Positions 38,924-53,200 of a DNA stretch of 64,000 nucleotides are shown piece by piece. Source of the DNA: Gambelia wislizenii (taxonomy: Eukaryota > Chordata > Lepidosauria > Squamata > Crotaphytidae); assembly GCA_030847615.1 (NCBI GenBank), contig JAUMIR010000001.1, forward strand, positions 70,445,501 to 70,509,500, read 5' to 3'. The first letter of the stretch is position 1, and the number at the start of each line of letters is the position of its first letter. The position numbers and the translations under genes were made by a program. Below the pieces are notes generated by a model. It saw only the letters and a list, made by a program, of their open reading frames with translations. It made no database searches and had not been told where the DNA came from.

Positions 38924-41325
38924 CTATGGAAAAGCAAGAAAGGAAGTTACACTGGGATGAAGATTGTAAGTGGAAAACAGCAGAACTAGTAAGACAAGAC
39001 AGATACATGGAGCAGTATTGGGAAGACAGTGTTAGCCCAACCTGAAACGACTGTCCCAAGACATGATATAATTAAAGAACCATTCAAACCACCAGCCACT
39101 TACAGAAATATCCATTTCTGTGTCAGTAACAGAGAAAGGGGGGTTTTCTCTTTAGATCCAAGAAGATATTTCGAAGAAACAAACTTTCATGAACAAGGTA
39201 TTTAAAAGAAATAGAGAGATGCATATGCACTAATTTGAGCATCTTTGCTAGTGCATGTTAGGCCAATACAGGGTGATTGATTGGTGGAAAAATTAGCTGG
39301 TGGCTGCATTGGATTGAGTGACCAACCCCCACTACGAGGATCTGCAGTACCCAGGAAGCATGTAGTAATTATAGGCCACTGCCTTGGCAGCTTGCCCTAG
39401 TATAAGAATCAATGGTTCTCCTGGCACTTCATTACTCCAGAGATAAGAGCAGCTTGACAATCCTGCCCACCCAAGATCCCTCTATGCCAGTTGCATCAAG
39501 GAAGACACAGCTGGAGATGGCACAAAAGTGTTTGTCTCAAGACGGTGAAGACCAGAAGATAAATACCCTTCCGCCATGTTCCCCTGAACAGCTGCAGGAA
39601 TGTGGTCTGAATGGTTGTATTCTGTTGTTGTTGTGTACATCCAAGTTGTTCCTGACTTATGGTGACCTATGGCAAACCGATCATGGGGTTTTCTTGGCAA
39701 GGTTTGTTTAGAGGAGGTCTGCCTTTGCCTTCCTCTGAGGCTGAGAGATTGTGACTTGCCTGAAGTCACTCAGTGGGTTTCCTTGGCCAAGTGGGGAGTT
39801 AAACCATATTCTGTACTAGACCTTAACTAGTATCTCTTCCATCACTGACTAACATTATAAAGTGAGCCAACTGGAAGGAAGAAGAGAGTTTTAGGGCATG
39901 TGGACACCAACATTTACATGCTAAGCTTGAACAAAGCCCTTTGCCTTGCTTAATAATATGAATTGTCTTAAGTAGCTCTCAGGTAATTGGCTCATGAAGC
40001 ATTTAGTCTTCTGCTAGAATATGCATATGACATTCATTAGGAGGCTTTACTCTAAAGCCTAACAGGCTTTAACTCTCAATGCCAATCCCTAAGCAATATG
40101 AACTTCTCAAAACCTTAAGAGTTTACCTCCTTTTGTAGGACCTATCACAACCAATAATACTTATCAAATATGTATCTCTTGATGACACCATCTGTGCATA
40201 ATATTACAATGGTGAGAACACTGTTTTTTTTTTGTTTTTTTTTTGCTAAAGTCAAGTCTTGGCAATTTTTCATACAATACAAAGGTTAAACCACAGGGAG
40301 ATACTCACATAAACTATATTGCTTATTTTGCTTATTGTTTTAAAATTTCTCTCTGGCATTGAACACATTACTCATATTGAGACTTTTAAGTAGGAAAGGC
40401 AAAGATTTAAAGTGTAAGGGAGATCTACTTCCAGGTCATCCTTTAATTCAACTTTTATGCCAAAATGACTCTGATCCTGAAGATAGCATTTCTTAGTGTA
40501 TAAAGTCATGTCATTGTGCCCTTTTCTTTCACCTGAACTTGATCATCTCAGAAAGCTAATTTTTTGTACCTAGGATATGCAGAGTAAACTTTAGAAATGT
40601 TAACTGGGTTACTAGCCTAGTCTGTAGATTGTATATAAAAGACCTTGAACTCCTCAAATTTAAATGTCATGGAGTCATAGAATCCGAGTTGGAAGGGTAT
40701 TTATCTAGGTCTATCTACATTTTAGCTTTCTGGTATAAATGCTGAATTTGATCTTGGTACATAAAGACATTTCCCAAAGATGATCAACCCTACATAAACT
40801 GACTTCAAAGTAAATGTCATTGAGGAAAATGGATGTTATATCCTGGTAATTGTATTTTGACTGCAGTGTTAGTGACCAACTACTGTAGAGTTAAAGATTA
40901 CAGGGACTGAAAATACAAGAACATCAAAATGCTGGATCTAACCAAAAAGATTTCTAGTCCAACATCCCATTTCTCACAGTGGTCAACTGTCTGACTTTGG
41001 AAAGTCCAAAAGCAGAATATGAGCCCCCCTTCCACTATTGTTCTCGAGCAACTGACTCTGATCCTGAAGATAGCATTTGGCTGTCTTGACTAGCAGGTGC
41101 TTACATCTATCTTCTGTGAATATATCTAATTTTCCTTTAAAGCCATCTAAGTTGGTGGCCATCACTACATCTTGTGATAGCAAATTCCATAGTTTAACTT
41201 GAAGAACTTTGTTCTGAGCCGCCTATCTTTCAACGTTACTGGATGACTCCTGATTTCAGTTTTATAAAGAAAAGTGTGTGTGTATGTCTCTATACACTTT
41301 CTAAATGGGGCGGGGTATAAATAAA

Positions 41326-41358
<33 letters not shown>

Positions 41359-44300
41359 ATCATTCATCATTTTATAAACCACAGACATAGTCCCTTTTAA
41401 CCTTTTATTCTAAACTAAAACGTCTCAAGAAAGTGCATTATGAGGTAGGACTTATTGCTGCTATCTTTGATTATCTGATGCATATTATTGTTTTAATATG
41501 TTTTGCAAGCCACCTTGAGCATGATGACAAGGCAGGAATGAAAAAAAATCAAACACATTCCAGAGAATGACTAAATGCAGTCCAAAATTATATGATGCAA
41601 CACGTACGGGACTTGTCTATACAAGTCTATAAAATGTGGATTGATGCGCACTAATGCCAATTTGCAGCAGCTTTCATTTGTCTCAACCATTTTTGGCAAG
41701 GTCACAAGCATGCGAAACTCTGTGTTTGTTGTTCAAACCGCATGCCTGCGAATCAGGATGGTGGACGCAAGTGAATTACTTGCATTTTTATTCCCATCAG
41801 TTGCCACTGCCACATAGTATTTTTTTTTTTTAAAAAAAAAAAGCATATCCAAGGTGCAGAAGTGTGATATTCCACTTAAATAAATAGGGGAAAAAAAGTG
41901 GGAAGGCTGTTTTGTTGCCTCTGCACATGACTGCTATAGTGAAAATCCAACATGGCAGTTTGGGGCGCTTGCCTTGCCAGCAAGCTCCACCCTCCGTGCA
42001 CATCCAACCAATCAGCTTTCCACTTCCACTCTTATCAGGAATGTGCAGCATTCTGCCATTCAGTGTCTGCCATTAAGTTTTGTTAGGTGAGCATACACAA
42101 ATAAATGATGGTGCCCTCTTTGTGGTGACTCCAATAATACAGACTACTCTTCCTACTGACATACATTTTAGCTGCTTCTGTGCAAACATTTAGGTCAGCT
42201 GTAAAATAGTTATTCAGTTGAACTGAATTAGTAATTCAACTATGTCTTCCAAGCAGCTTTGCAAACTATTCTGCATGCTTCCCCATGTGGCTGTTAAGAC
42301 TTAACATCTCAGTGTAATTTTATTTGTATGCTACTTTGCTAAAAAGTGGTTCAAGTATACCACTACTACTAATAAAATGACACCATGCTTTGGAAAAGGT
42401 TTGAGATCAAAATTAACATATGAAGCCTAGAAATGACCAAAATGCAACAAACATTTGTGGTCCACATAGCCTCTTATTTTATTATCCAACTGAAACATCT
42501 CCAAACTTAGTGGGTTAAAAGTATCAAGTTACTGTGTCACAACTCAGTAAGCTGAGGAGTCCCGCATAATTAATTGGGTAGCTGGAGCAAAGGAAGAAAA
42601 AAGAAGAAAAGTTTGCAATTCTATAAGCTCTTTTCAGACTGCCACATTTAAACACAAGGTCTCTATCAACTCCCTCAAGGTTTCTACTCACATCAGCAAA
42701 TTTGTGGTTTCGAAAGTGAGATTTGTTGCATTTCAGGAGCTGCACTGCCAGGTTACAGTCCTGCCGATACCTCTCCTGTCAAAAAAACACATGGTGATTG
42801 GGCAGTCACATACATGTATCTTGGTGCCGGGGCAGAAAAAAAAAGTGATTAAAATAAATGATAACTGCTTTTAATGGTATACCCCATAATCTGACAAATA
42901 AGGCAGGTCATTTTTCTTACACTAATGGAAGAACCTGTACTGACTGTACGATCTTCTCTCCTCAACCTTCTCTGCCAGCCCTGTCAAAAGACTTTATTCC
43001 CAACTAACAATCCTTTGAGCAAAAGAGAAAGTTGCTGTTAAGTCTCCAAGCAAGGTGCATCAGGAAGCTGTCCTATATTGCCTACATGCTTGCTGAATTT
43101 CAAGTACTACATTCTTACTTTATATACTGTATTCTCTATCCACTTTGGCTGATATAAATCTGATCTACCAGTCACAGTATCTGGGTTTAAACATGATTTA
43201 AACCCAATTTAGTCAACCAACTCTAAAATTAGTTAAATCCAAATGCTATGGATTAGAGTCGTTTATCAACTGGACAATAATGGTAAGAACTCACACCTTT
43301 CTTAGTTAAGTTAAACCTATTGAGCTTCTTTTAATTTTGCGGAAGACTCTTTGCCCTCCTTTTCCTTAATGTTTTCAAATACAATACAGCAATTTCAGGA
43401 GCTGGATGCTCCAAATTAGGTGGCGTGGTCATTACATCAAAATGTATGAGGGATTACCAACTTATTATGATTTTAGAGACAGCTATCCAATCAGTGGGAG
43501 ATAAATGAGACCTATAAGGAAATGAGGTCTGGCAATTTTTTCAGCAGGTCAGAGCATAGATCATTTTGTGAAGTCAATAGTAAAAATTAATAATTTTTGT
43601 TATAACAGAACAAAAATAAATAGCGAAACACAGAACAAGCGCCAAAAGCCTAAGTAAAATACCTGATAGTTGGCAACCCTAAAAGAGGGTTTAATCTAAT
43701 GGTATGTTGATCAGGAATTCTAAATCATTTTTGAATGCCAAGATTCCTTGCAAAGGTTCAGCTCATTATGTTGCCTAGCTCTAGTTCAGACTTAGGCTGA
43801 AGTTCAGACTTAGGCTGAACTTAGCTACAAGTTTTCTCTTGGGATTTCCATTTCCTTGATCCTCTGTGTGTCTGAAACACTCAATTTTTCACACAGTTGC
43901 CACACCAACTGCCAGTATTCATGTCCATATTTAGAAAGGATGAAACCCTTTTATTTTTGCTCCCATCTCATGTGTTTGCACTGGATGCATGGTCCAAGGA
44001 AATGTTTACTTACATTAAGCTCTTCCAGTTTATTGATCGTCGTTTTAGCATCCAGAAGCTTATTTGTGAGCTCCACGATCTCCCAGTCAAGGGTTTTCCG
44101 ATCCATTTCAGCTTTCTTAATCTGGAGTACAGGAATAATACACAGGTGATGCTGAGCTCCATCACTCAAGATTCTGCTTCTGCCCTACTGTGTTTCAAAC
44201 AAAACCCACACCCCACCCAACTCTAGAAAATGTGAAACTCCCTTTTCCCCTCCACTTTAGCAGAGGAGGGAGACAAGGCTCAAACAGTACTGGAATCAGT

Positions 44301-47300
44301 CTCTCTGCATTCATCTGCTTGAAAGACATAACATACACATTCACTAGGTATGAAAGCAATCTGCACTTGGACTTCCCCTAGTACAAGTGCTTTCTCATAC
44401 CTATTTGGCAAGCAGACCATGCAGAGCATGAGCATTGTCCCTTAGACAATCAGGGTTTGGATATGACAGCAGGCAAACATGTAGCAAAGAGCCTGAGAAA
44501 TGCTCCCTGGTGGTGTCAAGTTGTCTTTAAGCATATATCTAACATATATTTTACTTAGGTAGCATGTAAAAACCCAGCTTACAGATACAGAACTTTGTCA
44601 TCCTAGAAATATTTGGACTAGCATTTAGTCAAGCTTGCATTTAGTAATACCCTCTTCTGCCCAAAGCTGCTGCTCTTAAGCCTAGCAACTATTAACACCT
44701 ATCCTACAAATGATTAAAGCAAGCTTATTCTGCTTGTTTTAATGGGGTTTAGTGGTTTGGCATTGAATTTTGTGATCTCCCAAGGAAGGATTTTTGCAAG
44801 GAAAAGGGAGTCCAGGAAAGTCTCAAGGAGGGTTGGAGACTGCAAATATGCTGTGTGTGACTCCTAAGTTATGCCTATGAAACAAATATGCTCTTGCTCT
44901 GCATAATTGATTCTGCTTCTCTCAGTAACAAGGAGGTGGGGGAGAACTCTGCCTATTGGAAGTTTTGCTCTGAAACTCCACTTGGCATTTCCCACTCACT
45001 TGCAAACCTATCTTCTTCACATATGGTCCAATCTTATGCATGTCTACTCAGAAATCAGCATCAGTATGTCCAGTGGGGCTTGGTCCCAAATAACAGCAAA
45101 CAGGATTTCAGCTTTTATGTACTAAGTACTTGTCCAAAGCATCCAGAGCTGTAGAATTCACATAGCCTCCCTGAAGATATAGATTATGATCCCGCCCCCA
45201 TTACAAAACTTGGAATTTTACACAAAAAGAACTAGGGGTGCCTTGCTCCAGGACAGTCAGGGTTCTTCTCTTCCACCTTTTTCCATATCCACCCTGCTTT
45301 GATGTTGACATGAGGGACACTGACACTATCACTCCCAAGGCTTTCCTCAACAACAAATTCTAACTAGGTTTGCCAGAGCTGAATCTTAACCTGCTCACTA
45401 CCATTCTGTTTCTATGAGAAGAGTGGAGGGCTGTGCCAAATGAAGAATGAATGGGCTCAGGAGAATGCAGATACTTTGCTAAAATGATCAGGAATGAATG
45501 TTGGATTGTACTGGAATGAAAAGTCCTGAATGTGCACACCTCTTTAGGCCTTGTTAGTTTGGTCCCTGTGGCTCCTCCTATGAACTCCAGTTAAGGAAAT
45601 TTATTCATCTTAGATTTCTCCTGCTCCTCTGAAATCTTCAAGAGAGAAGGGTTAGGGGAGTTGTACAGGGCATGTTCTGAGGCTGGTACTAGCAGGGGTG
45701 GTTTGTGAAAGACTAAAGATCACAGGAGCATAGTCTCATGCAACACTCATGTAAAAAGTGTCCCTTTTTAAAACATGTAATTTCTTTAGGCTTTTGTAAC
45801 TCCCAAAGATCCCAAGTGACAAGGGGTGTCACATGCAGATGGCCAGCATAGTAACTATTAGAACTTCATTCATGTGCCTACAGAGAGAACAGCAGAATGA
45901 TAACAAGATCTTATGTCCCCCTTCAGCCCAAGGAAGCTAGTTTTATCCTAACTGAGCACACTTCTTTCCTGGACTAGATTAGGACACCATAGTAAGATGG
46001 AGCAATTATATTCTGGATAGATTTGTGGACCAGAACAGACCACAAATCCTAGGTTAATCATTTTATTCAAACCCAAGTTTCTGGCTGATTCAGCTTCTGG
46101 GACCCCATCAAGGACAGTGCAGTGGACTGGAGTAATGCATGACCAAAATGAAATTGGACAGGCTGAGACATGTGAAGAGGAGAAAAGAAAAACACACAAA
46201 CGAAAAGACGCAACTGCAAAAATCCAGCTTTGACTGAGAGAGGCCTGAGAGGTGAGCGCACCCAGCGTGTGCCAGCGGCAGCATAGGAAGAAAAAAGAGA
46301 CAGAGAGAGAGAGAGGAGAGAAAAGAAACAGCCATGAGTTTTATGAATGCACACAATACACAAATGTTGGCTCCAATCTGATAGGTAGCCCACAACCCAT
46401 GATGAACTTGCCCAGATCCTGTGGAAAGCAAACACACCACACTTTCAGCCCTTTTAAAAAGCTGATGCAAGACAAAGCTACACATAGTTATGTTGCAAGA
46501 GAACCTAAACTCTTTTACCACAGTACAAAAGGTCTGGAAGGCCCCCCTCCCACCTACCCTTCTTGGCAACTCTCTTCTAGGTTTGTTATATGCGAAATTC
46601 AACTGACTAGATTCTAGTGTAACCACACAACAATCCTATATCCTAGGCATCCACCTATTAGCTAAGAGTTTGGCCCACCCACTCCTCCCATAACAGTTTC
46701 AGCAGGTCAGTTACCAGGGCGTGCAGCTTCTCCTCCAAATCCTGATTGGTTCTTTGTGAGGCTGTATAACTGTTCTGCAACCTAGAGACAGAAACAAGAG
46801 TGCCCAGATTACTGAGGAGCCACAAGAGACTCTGCAGCCACATTATGTTCTACAAAGCTCCAGTGTACTGTTTGCCATGAATCTGTTGTGTGACACAAGG
46901 TAAAGGGATTTGACTTCTCTCTTAGCAAGCCCAAGAAGTTTAACTGGAATGAGGGCAAAGAAGTATGAAATGAGATCCAGGAGTGAGGAAAAGTCTGACT
47001 AATGGAAGGGGACTAGAACTAGTGACAGCATCAGCATAGGTGCAGGAGAGTTTAAGAAAGACAGGATTCAGAGATGATTCCCAAATCTGTCCTGGGAAGG
47101 AAAAGTTGGTCAATGAGGGTGAATCCTATCCCATCCCCTAACATCCATCTTCTTCAGCCCCTTCCTTCCCCACCTCTGAAATGCTTAAAAATAATTAATC
47201 CATTTATCTTGACAATAACCTTGTCACCACTGCCTTTGTTGCTAAGATGAGAATCTATGACCTGCCTGTCCACCTCCAGGAATAAGGAACTGAACATAGT

Positions 47301-50202
47301 ACTTCTCTAGGCAGAGCAAATATGTTAGAAGGTTCTAATATTTGTTGCCACTCAGTTATTTTTTAAAAAAATATCTAAATTACCTTTCTGTTGTCCTGGC
47401 CTATTTTCTGGCAATTATTGGCAACAGATGCAACATTAACTACAGGAAAAGAGATTCCACCTAAACATTAGGAAGAACTTCTTGACTGTAAGAGGTGTTC
47501 AGCATTGGAATGCACTGCCTGGGAATGTGGTGGAGTCTCCTTCTTTGGAGGTTTTTAAGCAGAGGCCGCATGGCCATCTGTTGGGTGTGCTTTGATTGTG
47601 TATTTCTGCATGGCAGGGGGTTGGACTGGATGGCCCTCGTGGTCTCTTCCAACTCTACAATTCTATGATTTTATCCCCACCCTTAAGTGAGTTCCTTTTC
47701 ATTTCTGAAACATACGGTATGCATCCTTTTCTTCTCCTTTCTTTAAAAAAAAGTTTTAGATTGTGTCATGTAGTAGATATAACCATGTTATGTTATCAGT
47801 ACTGCCTAATATGAAGTCAGTCAGTCACAATATAGCAAATGCTGAAGGTAATATCCACAAGAGAGTCCCCCCAATATTAAGACCCATTTACACACACAAA
47901 AACCTCTCAGGTATAGGATGTTGAATAAGATTTGTATGACTGGAAGCCTGGGGGCAACTATTATGGAAAGGGCTCAGTGCACTTTCACACTATTCCAACA
48001 ACCCTGGAAGTGGTGGTCCCAGGTACAGGAGGTACAACGGAGATTCTCCAGAGGGAGAAGGTATGCTTCTGTCAGGCTGGCTTATTTTACTCTATGCTTC
48101 CCCCAAACTCCCTCAGCTATTTTGATGTTCTTAAAGCTGACACACCTACGGAATTTGTCCTTGAATTTCTCTAGTTCCTCACGATTCTGGCCCAGCTCCA
48201 TCTCCAGATAGTCTTGTCCAGACTCTAGCTCCCTCTCCATCACCTCCATTTTGTTGGTGACATAGGCCAGACGGCGACGCAGTTCCTCATTTTCATGTTG
48301 CAGCAACCTAAGGTAAACAGAGCAGTAATGTAGTTTGAATTGAACAGCAAGAGCTGCAATCATCAAAATACACACATAGAGGTCTGTGCTTCACTTTTGG
48401 ACCCTGAATGACTGTGGAAAGATGCATCCAGAAAACAATTCAACTTCAAAACGTTCTCAGTTCAACTGCAAAGCAGCAAAGGTGAAAGAAAGGCCTTTTG
48501 GAGAAAGTGATTAGTCATCCATACATTTCATGATTTCTTCCCCCCACACCCCAGCAAACACCACAAGGCATGTAAAAGTTAAGTTTTTAAAAATGATTTA
48601 TACTCATAAATGCACTGCCATGCAATGAAACTGAGGCCCAAGCTGAGATTTCCAATAGAAGATTCTTGTTTGCAAGTTCCCTTTCACAATAGAGTCATGT
48701 TTATAAAACTGAAGACAAAGGACTTTCAAACCATCTGGTAAGTGAGAATCAGGTTGAATATTCTCATTTGGGCCAGTGCTCAGAAACCTTACCTTCTGGT
48801 CTACAATTCCTTGAATCTCCCAGCCAGCATGGTCACTGGCAGATTCTGAGAACTGTGGTCCAAAAGCAAGGTTGGCTCACTTAAACCAAATGACTTTTTT
48901 TTAAAAAAGCACCTACTTTAAAATTTATTATTGTTTTTTTTAAAAGTCTGGGTATTATTACTATTTTCCAACCCTCTTACTGGAACAACAATGGCTGTTT
49001 GAATTTAAGCATTATAACTTTAGGTTTAGTGGCAGTTGTTCACAGTTAGACCAGTATCCAGTGTCAGCTATTTCTTTTTAATCACTTTATTTATTTTATA
49101 GTGCAAGAAATGCCATTCAGAAACAAATCCTTCAATTAACATACGTTCAACCAAAACAACTTGCTTTACAAGAGCATTTTTTAAAGAACAATTATCATTT
49201 AAGCTAGTGCCCATAACATCTGAACTGCATTTTACTACCGTATTGTCCGGGGGTATAAGACAACTGGGCGTATAAGACGACCCCCAACTTTTCCAGTTAA
49301 AATATAGAGTTTGGGATATACTCACTGTATTAGACTACCCCTCTTCCAATGCACACCAAATAACCATTTTAAAAAATCAGCCTCCCCCAAGCCAGCCAGC
49401 CAGCCCTCTGCCCTTCCCGATCTCGGAACCTCTCAGATCTCGCTCCTTCGGGAAGGGCGGAGGGGTGGCTGGCTGGGTGGAGGAGAGGCTTACCATCCAC
49501 CTCCCGTGCTTCCCGAAGCCACAATGGGGCTGGGGAGCCCCATCACGGCTTCGGGAAGCACGGGTGGTGGCTGGCAAGCCTCCCCCCAGCCAGCCAGCCA
49601 GCAACCCCTCTGTGCTTCCCCAACCCATGATGGGGCTCGCCAGCCCCATTGTGGGTTGGGGAAGTGCAGGAGATGGCTGGCAAGCCTCCCCACAGCCAGC
49701 CAGCCAGCCAGGCCTCTGCACTTCCCCAACCCGTGATGGGGCTTGCCAGCCCCATCGTGGGCTGGGGAAGCATGGGATGTAGCTGGCAAGCCTCCCCGCC
49801 CCCAACCAGCCAGCTAGCCAGCCAGCCCTCTGTGCTTCTCCAACCCGTGGCGGGGCTCGCCAGCCCCACTGAGGGTTGGGGAAGTGCAAGAGGTGGCTGG
49901 CCAGCCCTACCCACCCCTCTGCGCTTTCCCAACCCGTGATGGGGCTTGCCAACCCCATCGTGGCTTCGGGAAGCACGGGGGGGGGGGACTGGCAAGCCTC
50001 CCCCCATCCATCCAGCCACCCCACTGCCCTTTCTGAAGCCACAATGGGGCTCGGAAGTTTCAGCACCTGCCCTATGAGATGACCCCCAGCGTATAAGACG
50101 ACCCCTGACTTTTGAGAAGATTTTCCTGGGTTAAAAAGTTGTCTTATATACGCCGGAAAATACGGTACTTAATTTTCCAATTTAGTTCTTTATTGGTTTA
50201 TA

Positions 50203-50253
<51 letters not shown>

Positions 50254-53200
50254 GAAGAGGTTTTTTTTTTTAAAGTTTAAACCAAAAACACCAGGGTGTT
50301 TTTTTTTAAACTGGTATTTTTCCAACCCTGTCCAAAAGTAAACCTTTTCAAACTCTCGTCAAAGGTGGAGAAAATAGGAGCCATTTTTGCTCTCCCCAGA
50401 ACTTGGCAGGCACCACCCACATTCTGACTCTCCATTATCCCACCACCACCCACCACACACATACCTTGAGTGGAAAATATTCTAGTCACTTATAAAAATT
50501 ATTTTATTGGCCTCAAACAGGCCCAGGGAACAAAATTTTATTTAACTGCCAAATTTTCTTCCCTCTCAGAAATTTTGGAGGTGCAATTTGCCATTTTGGG
50601 GGACATTCATCCCACTGGCCACACTTTGCCCATGGTCTAAGTCTTGCTGTCAGACAATAATATACATCCTATTCTAGGCAAGTTACCACTAGCCTGGGGT
50701 CATGAATACAGTCCTCATGGGCTCCTGTACAGCCCCACAGATGTCCCTTGATATCACAGAATCATAAAATCATAGAGTTAGAAGAGACCATGAGGGCCAT
50801 CCAGTCTAACCCTCTGCCACTAAGGCAAATTTGTACATTTTTCCAGACAACTGGTATCACTTCAAGATGAAGCCCTGTCTTTCAGCCACCATCTTCATCT
50901 CCTCACTTTGCCTTTGGACTCAGGCCAGAAGGTTCTCTTGGGAAATGAAGATGGTAACTGGCTGGCCAGTGGAGGTTTCACTTTAAAGAATGCTAAGCTA
51001 CCTGAAAGAAAAAGGACTCCTGTTGCCTGGTAAGATTTGGGGTGGGGAGGAGGAAAGGATGGCCAGCAGGTGGCTTGGGAAGGCAGTGTATATGTCTGGA
51101 TACAAATGTGTTTAGTGTTTATCTAGAGAGGAGGAGAAATTTGGGGAAAACCATCCTCAAAATGTAAGATTACAATGTAGACTTATGTTTTTATTACACA
51201 TGGTTCATATTAATTTTGGAAAATTGGCTTCCTTTTTTGTAAATGGGTGTTTTGATGGCCCTATCCACTACAGCAGTCATTTATGCATGGTAACCAAATT
51301 ATGATGGCATCCATGACACCCTTTCAACTTCTGAACGTGCTCAAAAGCAGAATTCAGACTAAGCTAGATTCTGTCAGTCCCTTCAAAGTCTGGGGAAGAA
51401 TGGCCTGCTAGTCACAAGGAAAGGGAAGCAGAGAGCTTGTGACATGCATGAAAAGGGGTGTTTTCATGGTAAGGAACACTATACAAAATGAGACTACATA
51501 TGGGGAGACGAGTTTTCTGGGACTCATGCTGCCATATTATGTTTATGAGTTGCAAACCCCTGTGAGTGCTGACACGAGTACATAAGAATATCTGCTTTTG
51601 ACATAAGGAGGAAATTCCACAACTGATCATACTGCTTTGAGAGCAAAGACAGGCAGCCTCATTCACAGCAGCTGGCCACCCATCCATGCTAGCATCTCCT
51701 TCTCAATTTACATTATGTGGATTAAACGCAGCAGCCAGATACAGCTATGCAGCTCAGGTATCCTCCACTGGAAGTCGAAACTCACTCAATAATTTATGTG
51801 CTATCTTGAAAGTCAAGCAAGAGTGAACAGAAGAGAATTTGTCAACATTAGTTCTTGTCCACCATGCTTTGAGTACAAGCAAAGTAGAACTGACCCAGTT
51901 TCCAAGCCACTCAGAAGAAATAAATAAGGAAAATACAAAACAGCTTCAGAAGCATGACATGGCAAGTTTATGTTGCTTTATCCATGCATTAGCTTGTATA
52001 TATACATTCTATCAAATATCCATCAACTTTACTTGGTTTGTTCTTAATTGACTTAAAAACAGTACTTCCTGTAAATGTATTGCCATCTAAGGTTTCACTG
52101 AGAGTGCACAAAGCACATACCATCCCCCAAAAGCAAATTATACATTATGACACAGTTGTAATAGTGTTTAAAACACGTTTTCAAGATTTAAAACAGACAA
52201 TTAGTGTTGGACTGTGTGCTTCTACAGATGTAGAAGAGCCCAAGCTTGCTGGAGTAGTGTAAGGAAAGCTAAAACTAAAAATGAGATGAGACTAGCTAGG
52301 CAACCAAGCAGCAACAAAAAGGTTTTTGCCCTCCAAATATGTTCAAAGCAAGAGAATGATGAACAAAATGGTGGGACCACTGCTCAGTAAGCATGGTAAA
52401 ATGCCAACAGATCACAGTGAAAAGGCAGAACTACTCAATACTTATTTTGCTTTCCCCCACCCCTGCAAAAAAAGAGAACTGTGTGCTTTCATGCATCAGC
52501 AGAAACCAAGGAATCCAGGTTGCAAATCAAGATTGATAAGGAGTTTGACAAGAATCACTTAGTTACCTCAATGAATTTAAATCTGTAGGGCCAGATTAAG
52601 TGCATCTCACAGTATTGAAGGAACTTGCTGACATTCTTGCAGAATCACTTGCCATCATTTTTGAGAAATCTTGGAGAATGGATGAGGTGCCAGAGGACTG
52701 GAGAAGAGTAAACATTGCCCCCCTCTTCAAAAAAGGTGAAAAAGAAGATCAAGGAAACTACAGGCCAGTCAGCCTAACCTCAGTACTAGGAAAAATATTA
52801 GAACAGATTATACAGGAATCTGTTTGAAAGTGTCTTGATGGCAATGTAGTGATCACTGGGAGCCAGCATGGGTTTGTCAAGAACCAATTCTGCCAAATAA
52901 ACCTTATAGCTTTTTTGTGGGGGGTGGGTTTGCGGGGGAATCAGGTCACTAGTTTAGTAGATGGTGGGAATGCTGTGGATGTCATCTATCTGGATTTCAG
53001 TAAAGCTTTTGATAAGGTCCCCCATGATATTTTGATTAGCAAACTGACTAAATATGGAATAGATAGAAACACCATCTTATGAATCCAGGATTGGTTGTCA
53101 TAAATGGCTGTGCTTCAAATTGGAAGGAGGTCTCAAGTGGAGTGCCACAGGGTTCTTTCTGTCTCAGGGCCAAAACGCTTCAATATTTTTATCATTAATT

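Larger units (their letters stand above)
38924..42691 (-). other. TJAP1 intron between exons 42692 and 38923
   Basis: Holds a reversed SINE (39618-39825), a CR1 remnant (about 40670-40700), SINE/LINE tails near 41290-41360 with an (ATT)n run, and a T/A homopolymer junction at about 41819-41842. No other gene. Confidence 0.55.

Noticed and set aside
46067..46626. Overlapping open frames of 122, 172 and 121 codons
   Set aside because: They lie in a TJAP1 intron, overlap on both strands and contain low-complexity GA/CT-derived residues; no recognised protein.
49509..49973. CRISPR-like array of regularly spaced palindromes
   Set aside because: The spacers are themselves repeated (CCAG)n sequence, the setting is a vertebrate intron and the array is inside a transposon; it is a minisatellite.
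49377..50066. 229-codon and 158-codon minus-strand open frames
   Set aside because: They are translations of the hairpin minisatellite; the repeated peptide words simply follow the DNA repeat.
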